A stretch of DNA of 64,000 nucleotides from Flagellimonas meishanensis (lineage in GTDB: Bacteria > Bacteroidota > Bacteroidia > Flavobacteriales > Flavobacteriaceae): the NCBI RefSeq assembly GCF_019880545.1, contig NZ_JAINVW010000003.1:434001-498000 (forward strand). The letters are read 5' to 3'. The position numbers and the translations under genes were made by a program. Under the pieces are notes generated by a model, which saw only the letters and a list, made by a program, of their open reading frames with translations, ran no database searches and had not been told where the DNA came from. Every line of letters starts with the position of its first letter. Position 1 is the first letter of the stretch. This document shows, one piece after another, positions 42,616 through 51,540 of the stretch.

Positions 42616-44649
42616 ATGGATTTACGCACGGTACTTTTAATTGTTTTATCAGCCGTTGCTGCGCTTACCATAGTATTTTACCAATATTTTTATAAGGACA
42701 GAAAAAAGGGATCCCTCAAGGTCCTGTTGGCCGCACTCCGCTTTGTGGCACTTTTTTCCTTCTTTTTGTTGTTGGTGAACCCGCAGTTCATCACAAACGA
42801 CTATTTTTTGGAAAAACCCAACTTGGTCGTACTGGTCGATGATTCCAATTCCATGAAAGAAGCAGCCCAGAATGGGATTGTTGCGGACATCATCGACCAA
42901 ATAAGGACAAACACGGACCTGCTCGATCGTTTCTCTGTGCACCAATATGCCTTCGGCGAGAAGTTGGAGGATACAGATTCACTGTGGTATGAGGAAAAAA
43001 ATACCGATATAACGAATGCGCTTAGCGCAGTGGATGAAATCTTTGTGAATAATTCCAGTGCGGTGGTACTTTTAACAGACGGTAATCAAACGCTGGGTAA
43101 GGACTACCAATATTTCAGCCCATCAAAAAATCTTGCTGTTTATCCTGTTGTTGTTGGGGATACTACCAAATACCAAGATCTTTCGGTAGGTTTTTTGAAT
43201 ACAAACCGATATGCTTTTTTAAAAAATAAGTTTCCTGTAGAGGCCAATATCCATTACAGCGGCCGTGTACCTGTTTCCAAAACGGTGACTGTTACCCTTG
43301 ATGGCACCACTGTTTATAGGGAGCGCATCAATCTGACTGTTTCAAACAACAGTCATACCCTCAGCACGCTATTGGATGCGAAGGATGTGGGGATCAAATC
43401 CGTAAAAGTACAGGTGGAAGCCTTGGAAAATGAGAAAAACCCATTTAACAATGTCAAAGAAACGGCGGTAGAGGTAATAGACGAGAAAACCAATGTGGTC
43501 ATCATTTCCGATATACTTCACCCGGATATTGGCGCATTGAAAAAGGCAATTGAATCCAATGAACAACGTGTTGTAACGGTGGCAAAGCCCAATTTGCTTC
43601 CACAGGATTTGGAACAAGCGGATATTCTGCTGCTTTATCAACCAAACCGAAGCTTTCGCAATGTCTATGAACATATTGCGAAATCGGGGGTGGGCCATTT
43701 CACAATTGCCGGCACAAAAACGGATTGGAATTTTTTAAATCAGGCGCAAGAGGGGTATACGTTCCAAAATACAGGTCAAACGGAGGACATACTTCCAGTT
43801 CGCAACAACACATTTGGCCTGTTCAGTCTGGATGATTTTGAGGTGGATAGGTATCCACCGCTCAAAGGCAATCTCGGAGATTTGGAATTTAAGGAAGACG
43901 TGCAATTTGTTCTTTTTCAAAAAATACGGGGCTTGGAATTGGACATACCACTTTTTACGGTGCTTACCCCCGAAAAACAAAGGCAGGCCATCTTGTTTGG
44001 GGAAAATATATGGAGATGGCGGGCGCAGACTTTTCGAAATGATGGAAATTTTCAGCGTTTTGATAATTTTATCGGAAAATTGATGCTTTATCTCTCAAAC
44101 AATTCTAAAAGAAGTCGACTAGATATTGATTATGCGCCCATTTTTGATAATGCCCAAAGTGCAAACATAAGCGCCCAATATTTTGATGAAAGCTATGTGT
44201 TTGATCCCAATGCGACCCTTACCATGAATATACAGGGATTGGACAATGGCTTTGTGCGCGAGTCGCCTTTGGTGCTCAAGGGCAACTTTTATGAAGTTGA
44301 CCTAAGTGATTTGGAAGCAGGGGAATACAATTTCACCATCGTCGTGGAAAAAGAAAACCTAAAACGTTCCGGGCGATTCAAAATCTTGGATTTCAATCCC
44401 GAGAAACAACAGTTTTCCGCCGATTATGGCAAACTGGAGCAACTTGCCCAAAGAACCCAGGGGAAAATATACCTTCCAAAAGATGTTGGGACCATGATTG
44501 CCGATTTGTCCACTGTGGATCAATATCGCCCAATTCAAAAGAGCAGGCAAAATGTCGTATCTTTAATCGATTTCCGAATCCTACTCGGATTGATTGCAAT
44601 GGCCCTCGCTACGGAATGGTTCATCAGAAAATATAACGGACTAATATAA
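42616..44649 (+). CDS. Large membrane protein with VWA domain
   Basis: A 677-residue protein with membrane segments at about residues 5-24, 38-58 and at the C-terminus (about 655-672), so the bulk lies outside the cytoplasm. The VWA-like domain begins near residue 70 with a MIDAS-type DDSNSM and continues VVLLTDGNQT. A beta-rich region and an Ig-like domain near 540-620 follow. Similar Bacteroidota proteins have no known role; resemblance to BatA-type or cell-surface VWA proteins is inferred. It follows fabG closely and precedes a prohibitin-like gene by 12 bases. Confidence 0.7.
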   Translation: MDLRTVLLIVLSAVAALTIVFYQYFYKDRKKGSLKVLLAALRFVALFSFFLLLVNPQFITNDYFLEKPNLVVLVDDSNSMKEAAQNGIVADIIDQIRTNTDLLDRFSVHQYAFGEKLEDTDSLWYEEKNTDITNALSAVDEIFVNNSSAVVLLTDGNQTLGKDYQYFSPSKNLAVYPVVVGDTTKYQDLSVGFLNTNRYAFLKNKFPVEANIHYSGRVPVSKTVTVTLDGTTVYRERINLTVSNNSHTLSTLLDAKDVGIKSVKVQVEALENEKNPFNNVKETAVEVIDEKTNVVIISDILHPDIGALKKAIESNEQRVVTVAKPNLLPQDLEQADILLLYQPNRSFRNVYEHIAKSGVGHFTIAGTKTDWNFLNQAQEGYTFQNTGQTEDILPVRNNTFGLFSLDDFEVDRYPPLKGNLGDLEFKEDVQFVLFQKIRGLELDIPLFTVLTPEKQRQAILFGENIWRWRAQTFRNDGNFQRFDNFIGKLMLYLSNNSKRSRLDIDYAPIFDNAQSANISAQYFDESYVFDPNATLTMNIQGLDNGFVRESPLVLKGNFYEVDLSDLEAGEYNFTIVVEKENLKRSGRFKILDFNPEKQQFSADYGKLEQLAQRTQGKIYLPKDVGTMIADLSTVDQYRPIQKSRQNVVSLIDFRILLGLIAMALATEWFIRKYNGLI

Positions 44650-44661
44650 AATAGAATACAC

Positions 44662-45477
44662 ATGGATAGATTACCAAAAATTGCTTTGCCGGCCATTGCG
44701 GTCATTATTTTTCTTATCATCATCATTTCAAAATCAGCGGTCACCATAGGCTCAGGTGAGGCAGGAGTACTCTACAAGGTATTTGGTGGCGGTGTGGTTA
44801 CCGATGAACCTCCACTGGGAGAGGGATTCCATCTAGTGGCACCCTGGAACAAGGTTTATGTTTATGAGGTGAGACAACAGGAGGTTTTTGAAAAAATGAA
44901 GGTGTTGTCCTCAAACGGGTTGGATATCCAATTGGATGCCTCCGCCTGGTTTCAGCCAAAATATGAGCTATTGGGAAAACTGCACCAGGAAAAAAGCGAG
45001 CAGTATAAGGACCGTGTGCTTTTGCCAGCCATACGCTCCGCAGCTCGTAGTGTTGTTGGCCGATATACACCAGAACAATTATATTCCAGCAAAAGGGACG
45101 CCATCCAAAAGGAAATATTTGAGGAAACAAAAGCCATTGTGGATGACCAATACATTCAATTGAATGAAATTTTGGTGCGGGATGTTACGCTGCCCAACAC
45201 CATAAAAGAGGCGATTGAGCGCAAGCTGAAGCAGGAACAGGAGTCCTTGGAGTATGAGTTCAGACTGGTAACTGCCCAGAAAGAAGCCGAAAAGGTTAGG
45301 ATTGAGGCCCAGGGAAAGGCGGATGCAAACAGGATTTTGAGCGCTTCCCTTACCGATAAGATTTTGCAGGACAAGGGAATTGAGGCCACACTGATGCTGG
45401 CACAATCACCCAATGCCAAGATTGTCGTTGTCGGATCCGGCGACGATGGCCTGCCGTTAATTTTGGGAAATAACTAA
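44662..45477 (+). CDS. Prohibitin-type SPFH/Band 7 membrane protein
   Basis: A 271-residue protein with one N-terminal membrane anchor (about 7-25), a SPFH domain (30-200) and a C-terminal coiled coil rich in Glu/Lys/Ala (AQKEAEKVRIEAQGKADA). Prohibitin-like proteins form large rings in the membrane and chaperone other membrane proteins or proteases. Co-transcription with the VWA membrane protein suggests a shared complex, which is inference. Confidence 0.88.
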   Translation: MDRLPKIALPAIAVIIFLIIIISKSAVTIGSGEAGVLYKVFGGGVVTDEPPLGEGFHLVAPWNKVYVYEVRQQEVFEKMKVLSSNGLDIQLDASAWFQPKYELLGKLHQEKSEQYKDRVLLPAIRSAARSVVGRYTPEQLYSSKRDAIQKEIFEETKAIVDDQYIQLNEILVRDVTLPNTIKEAIERKLKQEQESLEYEFRLVTAQKEAEKVRIEAQGKADANRILSASLTDKILQDKGIEATLMLAQSPNAKIVVVGSGDDGLPLILGNN

Positions 45478-45507
45478 ATAACCCTTTTTTGATAAAAAAA
45501 TATATTT

Positions 45508-45515
45508 TACTTTTG
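45508..45515 (+). promoter_or_regulatory. -7 promoter box of the his operon
   Basis: TACTTTTG matches TAnnTTTG exactly. TTTTG at 45487-45491 may be the -33 element at 16 bases' spacing. The box ends seven bases before the leader peptide ATG, so the transcript should begin almost at that ATG. Confidence 0.6.
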
Positions 45516-45522
45516 GAGTGAA

Positions 45523-45576
45523 ATGAGAAACAACAACACACATCATCATTTGTATCCTTGCCCTCAAGCGAGATAG
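45523..45576 (+). CDS. hisL: Histidine operon leader peptide (17 aa, three consecutive His)
   Basis: ATG at 45523 to TAG at 45574-45576 encodes MRNNNTHHHLYPCPQAR. Three His codons at 45541-45549 sit just ahead of hisG in a region with promoter and terminator, the hallmark of an amino-acid attenuation leader. The bases coding PQA (CTCAAGCG, 45563-45570) are complementary to the 5' arm of the terminator, so the peptide's C-terminus is fixed by RNA pairing. Ribosome stalling at His codons would leave that segment free. No -10 SD sequence is seen; the start may be leaderless. Confidence 0.85.
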   Translation: MRNNNTHHHLYPCPQAR

Positions 45577-45617
45577 CGATGTATTGATGTGAAATAATAT
45601 ATGCTGACCCGTTTGAG
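45563..45617 (+). promoter_or_regulatory. His antiterminator pairing
   Basis: CTCAAGCG (45563-45570) pairs with CGTTTGAG (45610-45617) in eight pairs, one G-U. This uses the 5' arm of the terminator, so antiterminator and terminator exclude each other. Confidence 0.7.
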
Positions 45618-45640
45618 AAATCAAGCGGGTTTTGTTTTTG
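45607..45640 (+). terminator. His attenuator terminator
   Basis: ACCCGTTTGA, a GAAA tetraloop, TCAAGCGGGT (10 pairs, one G-U) followed by TTTGTTTTTG, located between the leader peptide and hisG. Confidence 0.85.
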
Positions 45641-45674
45641 GCCCCGTTTGGTTTCCGAACCTAATGAAAACCGT

Positions 45675-46532
45675 ATGACAAAAATTCGTATTGCAGTACA
45701 GAAAAGTGGACGTTTGAACGAAGACTCCCTTAAAATACTCAAGGATTGTGGCATTTCCATCGACAATGGCAAGGACCAGCTGAAAGCCACGGCAAGAAAT
45801 TTTCCTTTGGAAGTATTCTATTTAAGGAACGGTGATATTCCACAGTACCTCAGGGATGGGGTGGTGGATATTGCCATTATTGGTGAAAACGTATTAGTGG
45901 AAAAAGGAAAGGACATCATCATTGCCGAAAAGCTCAATTTTTCCAGGTGCAGGGTATCACTTGCCGTTCCCAAATCGGCAAAATATGACAGCATACAAGA
46001 TCTAAAGGGCAAGCGCATAGCAACATCCTATCCCAATACAGTAAAAGAATATCTGGCAAAGCAGGGAGTGGAAGCCGAATTGCACATAATCAGTGGTTCC
46101 GTGGAAATAGCGCCGAACATTGGATTGGCCGATGCCATCTGCGATATCGTTTCTAGCGGCAGTACCCTGTTCAAAAATAACCTAAAGGAAGTCGAGGTCA
46201 TGCTGAAAAGCGAGGCTGTGCTGGCAGTGTCCCCGAAAATATCAAACGACTGTAAGGAAATCCTTAAGAAAATCCAATTCAGGATACAGTCCGTTTTGCA
46301 GGGACGAAGGAACAAATATGTGCTCCTGAATGCCCCTAACGACAAACTGGAGGATATCATCTCAATATTGCCTGGGATGCGCAGCCCCACGGTGCTTCCT
46401 TTGGCCGAAAAGGGTTGGAGTTCGGTACACTCCGTAATCCAAAGTGATACCTTTTGGGAGGTTATCGACGAATTGAAACAAGCCGGAGCAGAGGGGATAT
46501 TGGTCTGCCCAATTGAAAAAATGGTAGTTTAA
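45675..46532 (+). CDS. hisG: ATP phosphoribosyltransferase HisG, long form
   Basis: A 285-residue enzyme for the first step of histidine synthesis (ATP + PRPP). The catalytic domains (1-205) contain the PRPP-binding SSGSTLFKNN, and residues about 205-285 are the ACT-like regulatory domain of the long HisG form, which gives feedback inhibition by histidine without HisZ. ATG 45675 is used; the earlier in-frame start at 45648 falls close to the attenuator terminator and lacks family similarity. Confidence 0.95.
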   Translation: MTKIRIAVQKSGRLNEDSLKILKDCGISIDNGKDQLKATARNFPLEVFYLRNGDIPQYLRDGVVDIAIIGENVLVEKGKDIIIAEKLNFSRCRVSLAVPKSAKYDSIQDLKGKRIATSYPNTVKEYLAKQGVEAELHIISGSVEIAPNIGLADAICDIVSSGSTLFKNNLKEVEVMLKSEAVLAVSPKISNDCKEILKKIQFRIQSVLQGRRNKYVLLNAPNDKLEDIISILPGMRSPTVLPLAEKGWSSVHSVIQSDTFWEVIDELKQAGAEGILVCPIEKMVV

Positions 46533-46543
46533 ATGATTGTTTT

Positions 46544-46975
46544 ATGGAGACATCTTTCACCATAAAGTGGATTCCCAAAGAGGAACTGAAAAGTATTTTG
46601 CCGCTGGCATACATTCTGAACAATGGAAAAATCCCGATGGAGGTGTTGGAAAGCCGATTGGATGCAATGATTCCCATGGGCTACCAATGCTTCGGAGTGT
46701 ATGATGGGGAACGTTTGATTGGAATCTGCGGTGTATGGCTATTGAACAAATTATATGCTGGGAAACATCTTGAACCAGATAATGTGATCATCGACACGGC
46801 ATATCAGGGCAAGGGCATTGGTAATCTCATGATGAAGTTTTTGTTCGACCATGCCAAAGCGATAGGTTGTGAGGGAACCGAGGTCAATTGCTACGCAAAA
46901 AACAAGCGTGGGAAAAAATTCTGGGAAAGTCACGGCTATGAACCCCTTGGCTTTCACTTGGTCAAAAGATTTTGA
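46544..46975 (+). CDS. GNAT N-acetyltransferase in the his operon
   Basis: A 143-residue acetyl-CoA-dependent N-acyltransferase. The core motif DTAYQGKGIGNLMMKFL, near residue 85, is the acetyl-CoA pyrophosphate loop, and the C-terminal ESHGYEPLGF is typical. The substrate is unknown. It lies 11 bases after hisG and two bases before hisD, so it is transcribed and regulated with the his genes. Confidence 0.88.
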   Translation: METSFTIKWIPKEELKSILPLAYILNNGKIPMEVLESRLDAMIPMGYQCFGVYDGERLIGICGVWLLNKLYAGKHLEPDNVIIDTAYQGKGIGNLMMKFLFDHAKAIGCEGTEVNCYAKNKRGKKFWESHGYEPLGFHLVKRF

Positions 46976-46977
46976 TA

Positions 46978-48267
46978 ATGAAAAAAATATATAATCCCGC
47001 TGAAGAAAGTTGGAAGAGATTATTGGAGCGACCGACCCAAACCTTTGGGGATATTGAGGTTGTTGCCAAGGAAATCTTTCAAGATGTTCGGGACTTTGGT
47101 GATGAATCCCTAAAAAAGTATACCCAAAAATTTGATGGGGTTTCCCTGGAATCCCTGTCGGTGACTGATTTGGAAATCAGTTCGGCCGTGCATCGGTTGG
47201 ATACCGACTTGAAAAACGCCATTAATCTGGCGAAGTCCAACATTGAGAAATTCCATAAGGCCCAAAAATCGAAAAGAATTGAAGTGGAGACCATGCCCGG
47301 AGTCCTTTGCTGGCAAGAAAAGCGACCCATACAAAAGGTAGGGCTTTATATCCCAGGAGGGACCGCACCGCTTTTCTCAACGCTATTGATGTTGGCCATT
47401 CCGGCCAAAATAGCCGGATGTGATGAGGTAGTGCTTTGCACCCCACCGAATAAGACTGGGGAAATCAATGAGGCGATTCTATATGCAGCGAAGCTTTGCG
47501 GTGTGCATCAAATCTATAAGGTTGGAGGCATTCAAGCCATCGCTGCCATGGCCTTTGGCACAGAATCGGTGCCACGGGTTTATAAAATTTTTGGTCCAGG
47601 AAATCAATATGTGACCGTGGCCAAACAACTGGCGACCCAATTTGGCACTGGCATTGACATGCCTGCAGGCCCGAGTGAACTGTTGGTGATGGCTGACGAT
47701 TCCGCCAATGCCGCTTTTGTGGCCTCAGATCTACTCAGCCAAGCGGAACATGGCGTGGACAGTCAGGTGATTCTGGTATCCACCTCAGAAAAGTTTATCG
47801 ACTTGGTGCAAAAAGAAATCGAGGACCAGATTAAGGATTTGCCCCGCTCAGCGATTGCAAAAAAATCATTGGCCAACAGTAAATCCATTTTAATGGATAA
47901 TGATGAAGCGGCGCTTCAATTGATCAATGCGTATGGCCCTGAGCACCTTATCATATGCATGGAAAATGAAGATTTTTATCTCCGTAACGTTCAGAATGCA
48001 GGTTCAGTGTTTGTTGGGAACTACACCCCAGAAAGTGCTGGGGATTATGCTTCCGGCACCAATCACACCCTGCCCACAAATGGTTTTGCCAAACAGTACA
48101 GCGGCGTGAACCTTGATAGTTTTATGAAAAGCATGACCTTTCAGAAAATCACAAAAGAGGGCATTGGCCACATTGGAAATGCCATAGAATTGATGGCGGA
48201 AGCAGAAGGACTGCAGGCACATAAAAATGCCGTATCGCTTAGATTAAAGGAATTGAAAAACAATTAA
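46978..48267 (+). CDS. hisD: Histidinol dehydrogenase HisD
   Basis: A 429-residue zinc- and NAD-dependent enzyme that performs the last two oxidations to histidine. The signature from DMPAGPSELLV to SQAEHGVDSQ contains zinc and catalytic ligands (Gln, His), and the C-terminal TLPTNGFAKQYSG and GHIGNAIELMAEAEGL are intact. ATG 46978 lies two bases past the GNAT stop; the TTG at 46972 overlaps it and is not needed. Confidence 0.96.
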   Translation: MKKIYNPAEESWKRLLERPTQTFGDIEVVAKEIFQDVRDFGDESLKKYTQKFDGVSLESLSVTDLEISSAVHRLDTDLKNAINLAKSNIEKFHKAQKSKRIEVETMPGVLCWQEKRPIQKVGLYIPGGTAPLFSTLLMLAIPAKIAGCDEVVLCTPPNKTGEINEAILYAAKLCGVHQIYKVGGIQAIAAMAFGTESVPRVYKIFGPGNQYVTVAKQLATQFGTGIDMPAGPSELLVMADDSANAAFVASDLLSQAEHGVDSQVILVSTSEKFIDLVQKEIEDQIKDLPRSAIAKKSLANSKSILMDNDEAALQLINAYGPEHLIICMENEDFYLRNVQNAGSVFVGNYTPESAGDYASGTNHTLPTNGFAKQYSGVNLDSFMKSMTFQKITKEGIGHIGNAIELMAEAEGLQAHKNAVSLRLKELKNN

Positions 48268-48297
48268 TATCGAGTCAAGCCCAGTCGATATCCTTTT

Positions 48298-49347
48298 ATG
48301 AAAAGTAATTTCAACATAGCAACTTTGGTAAGGGAAAGTGTAAAAAACTTGAAACCCTATTCCTCCGCCCGGGATGAATATATCTCTGATGGTTCCAAAA
48401 TGGTATTCTTGGATGCCAACGAAAATCCGTTCGAAAATGGGGTGAATAGATACCCAGATCCTTATCAAAGGAACTTAAAGGCCATTTTATCTGAACAAAA
48501 GGGAGTTTCTGAACAATCTATTTTGCTGGGAAACGGCAGTGATGAAGTATTGGACCTCATCTTTAGGGCATTCTGCGAACCAAACCAGGACAATGTCATC
48601 ACCTTGCCCCCCACGTATGGCATGTATAAGGTTTTGGCGGGTATTAATGCCGTTGAAAATAGGGAAGTTTTGTTAACTGCGGATTTTGAGCCCGACGTCC
48701 CTGAAATTTTGGCCGTAGCCGATGAAAATACCAAACTGCTGTTCATCTGTTCCCCAAACAATCCTACAGGCAATGCGTTTTCCGATGAACACATCAAGCA
48801 ATTGCTGGAATCCTTCAGGGGACTGGTGGTCATCGACGAGGCTTATATTGATTTCAGCCAAAAGAAAAGCTGGCTTAACAATTTAAAGGATTGTCCCAAC
48901 CTGGTTGTGACCCAAACCCTTTCCAAAGCTTATGGCATGGCGGGGATCCGCTTGGGAATTTGTTATGCATCCGAGGAGATCATCACTGTGCTGAACAAGA
49001 TAAAACCTCCATACAATGTAAATCAACTGACACAGCAACAGGCTATGGGACGGATTCTCGACCAAAAAGCCATTCAGCAAGAGGTATCTCAAATATTGAA
49101 AGAGCGCGGCGCTTTACAACAGGAGTTGGGAGACTTGGAGTTTGTAAAGGAAGTTTATCCCTCCGACTCCAATTTTGTTTTGGTGAAAGTGGACCATGCC
49201 GATAAGCGATATCAGGAGTTAATTAACAAGGGTGTTGTGGTTCGCAACCGTAGCAACCAACCTTTGTGTGGAAATACGCTGAGATTCACCGTGGGAACCC
49301 CCAAAGAAAACAAAAAATTGATAGCCATTTTAAAACAAATGAAATAA
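48298..49347 (+). CDS. hisC: Histidinol-phosphate aminotransferase HisC
   Basis: A 349-residue class I/II PLP aminotransferase that makes histidinol phosphate from imidazole acetol phosphate and glutamate. Visible motifs are [26 protein letters not shown] and the PLP lysine in [14 protein letters not shown]. Its stop codon overlaps the hisB start as TAATG. Family aromatic aminotransferases are similar, but the operon settles the role. Confidence 0.95.
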   Translation: MKSNFNIATLVRESVKNLKPYSSARDEYISDGSKMVFLDANENPFENGVNRYPDPYQRNLKAILSEQKGVSEQSILLGNGSDEVLDLIFRAFCEPNQDNVITLPPTYGMYKVLAGINAVENREVLLTADFEPDVPEILAVADENTKLLFICSPNNPTGNAFSDEHIKQLLESFRGLVVIDEAYIDFSQKKSWLNNLKDCPNLVVTQTLSKAYGMAGIRLGICYASEEIITVLNKIKPPYNVNQLTQQQAMGRILDQKAIQQEVSQILKERGALQQELGDLEFVKEVYPSDSNFVLVKVDHADKRYQELINKGVVVRNRSNQPLCGNTLRFTVGTPKENKKLIAILKQMK

Positions 49348-50483
49348 TGGGCAAGAAGGTACTTTTTATAGATAGGGATGGCACCATAATAAAGGAGACG
49401 GCGGACGAACAGATTGATGCGTTTGACAAAATCGCATTCTATCCCAAAGCCTTTACTTTTTTGGGAAAAATTGCCAAAGAACTTGATTATGAGCTGGTCA
49501 TGGTGACCAATCAGGACGGGTTGGGTAGCGATATTTTTCCCGAAGAAACGTTTTGGCCCGTACACAATTTCATATTGAAATGTTTTGAAAATGAAGGGGT
49601 CATCTTTGATGAAGTGCTTATTGACCGAACCTTTCCAAAGGATAATGCCAATACCAGAAAGCCAGGCACGGGAATGTTGACCAAATATTTTTCGGATGGA
49701 TACGATCTCAATAATTCCTTTGTCATCGGAGACAGGCTCACCGATATGGAACTGGCGAAGAATTTGGGCGCAAATGGCATCTTCATAAATGATGAAACCC
49801 ATCTGGGAACTGGCGAGATAACCATCAAACGGGAAGAGCTGAACCCTTTTATTGCTATGGAAAGCAATGATTGGGAAAAAATTTATGAGTTTTTAAAATT
49901 GGAAAGTCGCATTGCTGAAATCGCCAGAAAGACCAACGAAACCGATATCCAAATTAAGCTCAACTTGGACGGCACAGGTAGAAGCAATATCAAAACAGGA
50001 CTGGCCTTTTTTGACCATATGCTGGACCAACTGGCCCGTCATGGTCAAATGGACCTGGAAATAAGGGTGGATGGAGACTTGGAAGTGGACGAACACCACA
50101 CCATTGAGGACACGGCCATTGCGTTGGGCGAGGTTTTTTCAAAAGCATTGGGAAACAAATTGGGTATTGAAAGATATGGTTTCTGCCTTCCCATGGATGA
50201 TTGCCTGGCCCAGGTGGCCTTGGATTTTGGGGGCCGTAGTTGGTTGGTCTGGGAAGCCGAGTTCAAAAGGGAAAAAGTGGGGGATATGCCCACTGAAATG
50301 TTCATGCACTTTTTCAAATCATTCTCTGATGGGGCCAAGGCCAATATAAACATCAAGGCCGAGGGCACCAACGAGCATCATAAGATTGAGGCGATATTCA
50401 AGGCTTTTGCAAAGTCCATAAAAATGGCGGTGAAGCGAGATGCTGAAAAAATGGTTCTCCCATCAACAAAAGGAACGTTGTAG
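49347..50483 (+). CDS. hisB: HisB: histidinol-phosphatase / imidazoleglycerol-phosphate dehydratase
   Basis: A 378-residue bifunctional enzyme. Residues 1-165 are a HAD phosphatase ([10 protein letters not shown] near residue 7) and residues 180-378 are the Mn-dependent dehydratase with paired histidine motifs [10 protein letters not shown] and [11 protein letters not shown]. The fusion is shared by Bacteroidota and some Proteobacteria. The ATG at 49347 overlaps the hisC stop, coupling translation. Confidence 0.97.
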   Translation: MGKKVLFIDRDGTIIKETADEQIDAFDKIAFYPKAFTFLGKIAKELDYELVMVTNQDGLGSDIFPEETFWPVHNFILKCFENEGVIFDEVLIDRTFPKDNANTRKPGTGMLTKYFSDGYDLNNSFVIGDRLTDMELAKNLGANGIFINDETHLGTGEITIKREELNPFIAMESNDWEKIYEFLKLESRIAEIARKTNETDIQIKLNLDGTGRSNIKTGLAFFDHMLDQLARHGQMDLEIRVDGDLEVDEHHTIEDTAIALGEVFSKALGNKLGIERYGFCLPMDDCLAQVALDFGGRSWLVWEAEFKREKVGDMPTEMFMHFFKSFSDGAKANINIKAEGTNEHHKIEAIFKAFAKSIKMAVKRDAEKMVLPSTKGTL

Positions 50484-50484
50484 T

Positions 50485-50498
50485 GAAATCTAGATTTC
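50485..50498. repeat. Perfect palindrome after hisB
   Basis: GAAATCTAGATTTC is a perfect 14-base palindrome in the 50-base gap between hisB and hisH. Together with the adjoining CTCCCGATGGTCGAAATGAC it looks like a dispersed intergenic element I recall from flavobacterial genomes. Confidence 0.5.
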
Positions 50499-50533
50499 TC
50501 CCGATGGTCGAAATGACATTAGAAAAATATTGA

Positions 50534-51118
50534 ATGAAGATAATTATAATCGATTACGGCGCAGGTAATATCCAAAGCATCAAATTTGCGATAAAACGCT
50601 TGGGCTATAATGCAGTTTTGAGCCACGATACGGAAGAAATACTACAAGCGGATAAAGTCATCTTTCCTGGTGTGGGCGAAGCAAGTTCCGCCATGAAAAA
50701 ATTAAGGGCCTCCGGCCTCGATGGGTTTATTCCCAAATTGAAACAGCCCGTTTTGGGCATTTGTCTGGGGATGCAGCTCATGTGCCGTCATTCGGAAGAA
50801 GGGAATACCCAAGGCCTTGGGATTTTTGATTTGGAGGTGCATAAATTTCCAAATTCCGTGAAAGTGCCACAAATTGGGTGGAACCAGATCATGGGCCTCA
50901 AATCAGACTTATTCAAAGGTATCCCTGAGTCGTCCTATATCTATCTTGTGCACAGTTTTTATGCCCCATTGGGAAAGGAGACCATAGCCATGTCGGACTA
51001 CGCATTTCCGTACAGTGCGGCGTTGCAGAAAAATAATTTTTATGGAGTCCAGTTTCACCCTGAGAAAAGTAGTAGTATTGGAGAACAAATCGTAAGGAAT
51101 TTTTTGAACCTGTCATGA
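50534..51118 (+). CDS. hisH: Imidazole glycerol phosphate synthase subunit HisH
   Basis: A 194-residue class I glutamine amidotransferase that supplies ammonia to HisF. The nucleophile Cys is in GICLGMQLM and the catalytic His/Glu in VQFHPEKS. It ends with ATGA, overlapping the start of the next gene by four bases. Its partner hisF is encoded about 1.7 kb downstream. Confidence 0.96.
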   Translation: MKIIIIDYGAGNIQSIKFAIKRLGYNAVLSHDTEEILQADKVIFPGVGEASSAMKKLRASGLDGFIPKLKQPVLGICLGMQLMCRHSEEGNTQGLGIFDLEVHKFPNSVKVPQIGWNQIMGLKSDLFKGIPESSYIYLVHSFYAPLGKETIAMSDYAFPYSAALQKNNFYGVQFHPEKSSSIGEQIVRNFLNLS

Positions 51119-51537
51119 AAAGTGAATTTTACATATCATCGGATAAGAATCAATTGGACATTCCAAGAATCCATCAAGCGGTAAAAAGCTCCTATTGGGG
51201 CGGATATCGCACCTTGGAGATGACAAAACAGACCATAGAGGCCTGCATGTGCTTTGGGGTTTATTCCAAAACGGATGGGCAAGTTGGTTTTGCCCGCGTG
51301 CTTACTGACAAGGTGGTCTTTGCCTATTTGATGGATGTGCTCATTTTCCCGCCCCATAAAGGAAAAGGATTGGGCAAAATGTTGGTACAGCATATCATGA
51401 AATGCCCCGATATCAAAAACGTACATACCATAGCGTTGAAGACGAAGGACGCCCACAGTTTATACGAACCTTATGGTTTTATCAAGGTGGCGGGGTCGGA
51501 ACTGTGGATGGCCCTGGACAGAGCAAAATATGATTGA
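51115..51537 (+). CDS. GNAT N-acetyltransferase in the his operon (second)
   Basis: A 140-residue acetyltransferase unlike the first one in the operon apart from the fold. The acetyl-CoA motif is PHKGKGLGKMLVQHI and the protein ends in YEPYGFIKVAG. It overlaps hisH by four bases (ATGA) and precedes hisA by three, so it is firmly in the operon. The substrate is unknown; a link to histidine metabolism is speculative. Confidence 0.88.
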   Translation: MKSEFYISSDKNQLDIPRIHQAVKSSYWGGYRTLEMTKQTIEACMCFGVYSKTDGQVGFARVLTDKVVFAYLMDVLIFPPHKGKGLGKMLVQHIMKCPDIKNVHTIALKTKDAHSLYEPYGFIKVAGSELWMALDRAKYD

Positions 51538-51540
51538 AGC

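Noticed and set aside
45648..45674. Upstream in-frame start for hisG
   Set aside because: It adds nine residues absent from the family and lies directly behind the attenuator terminator.
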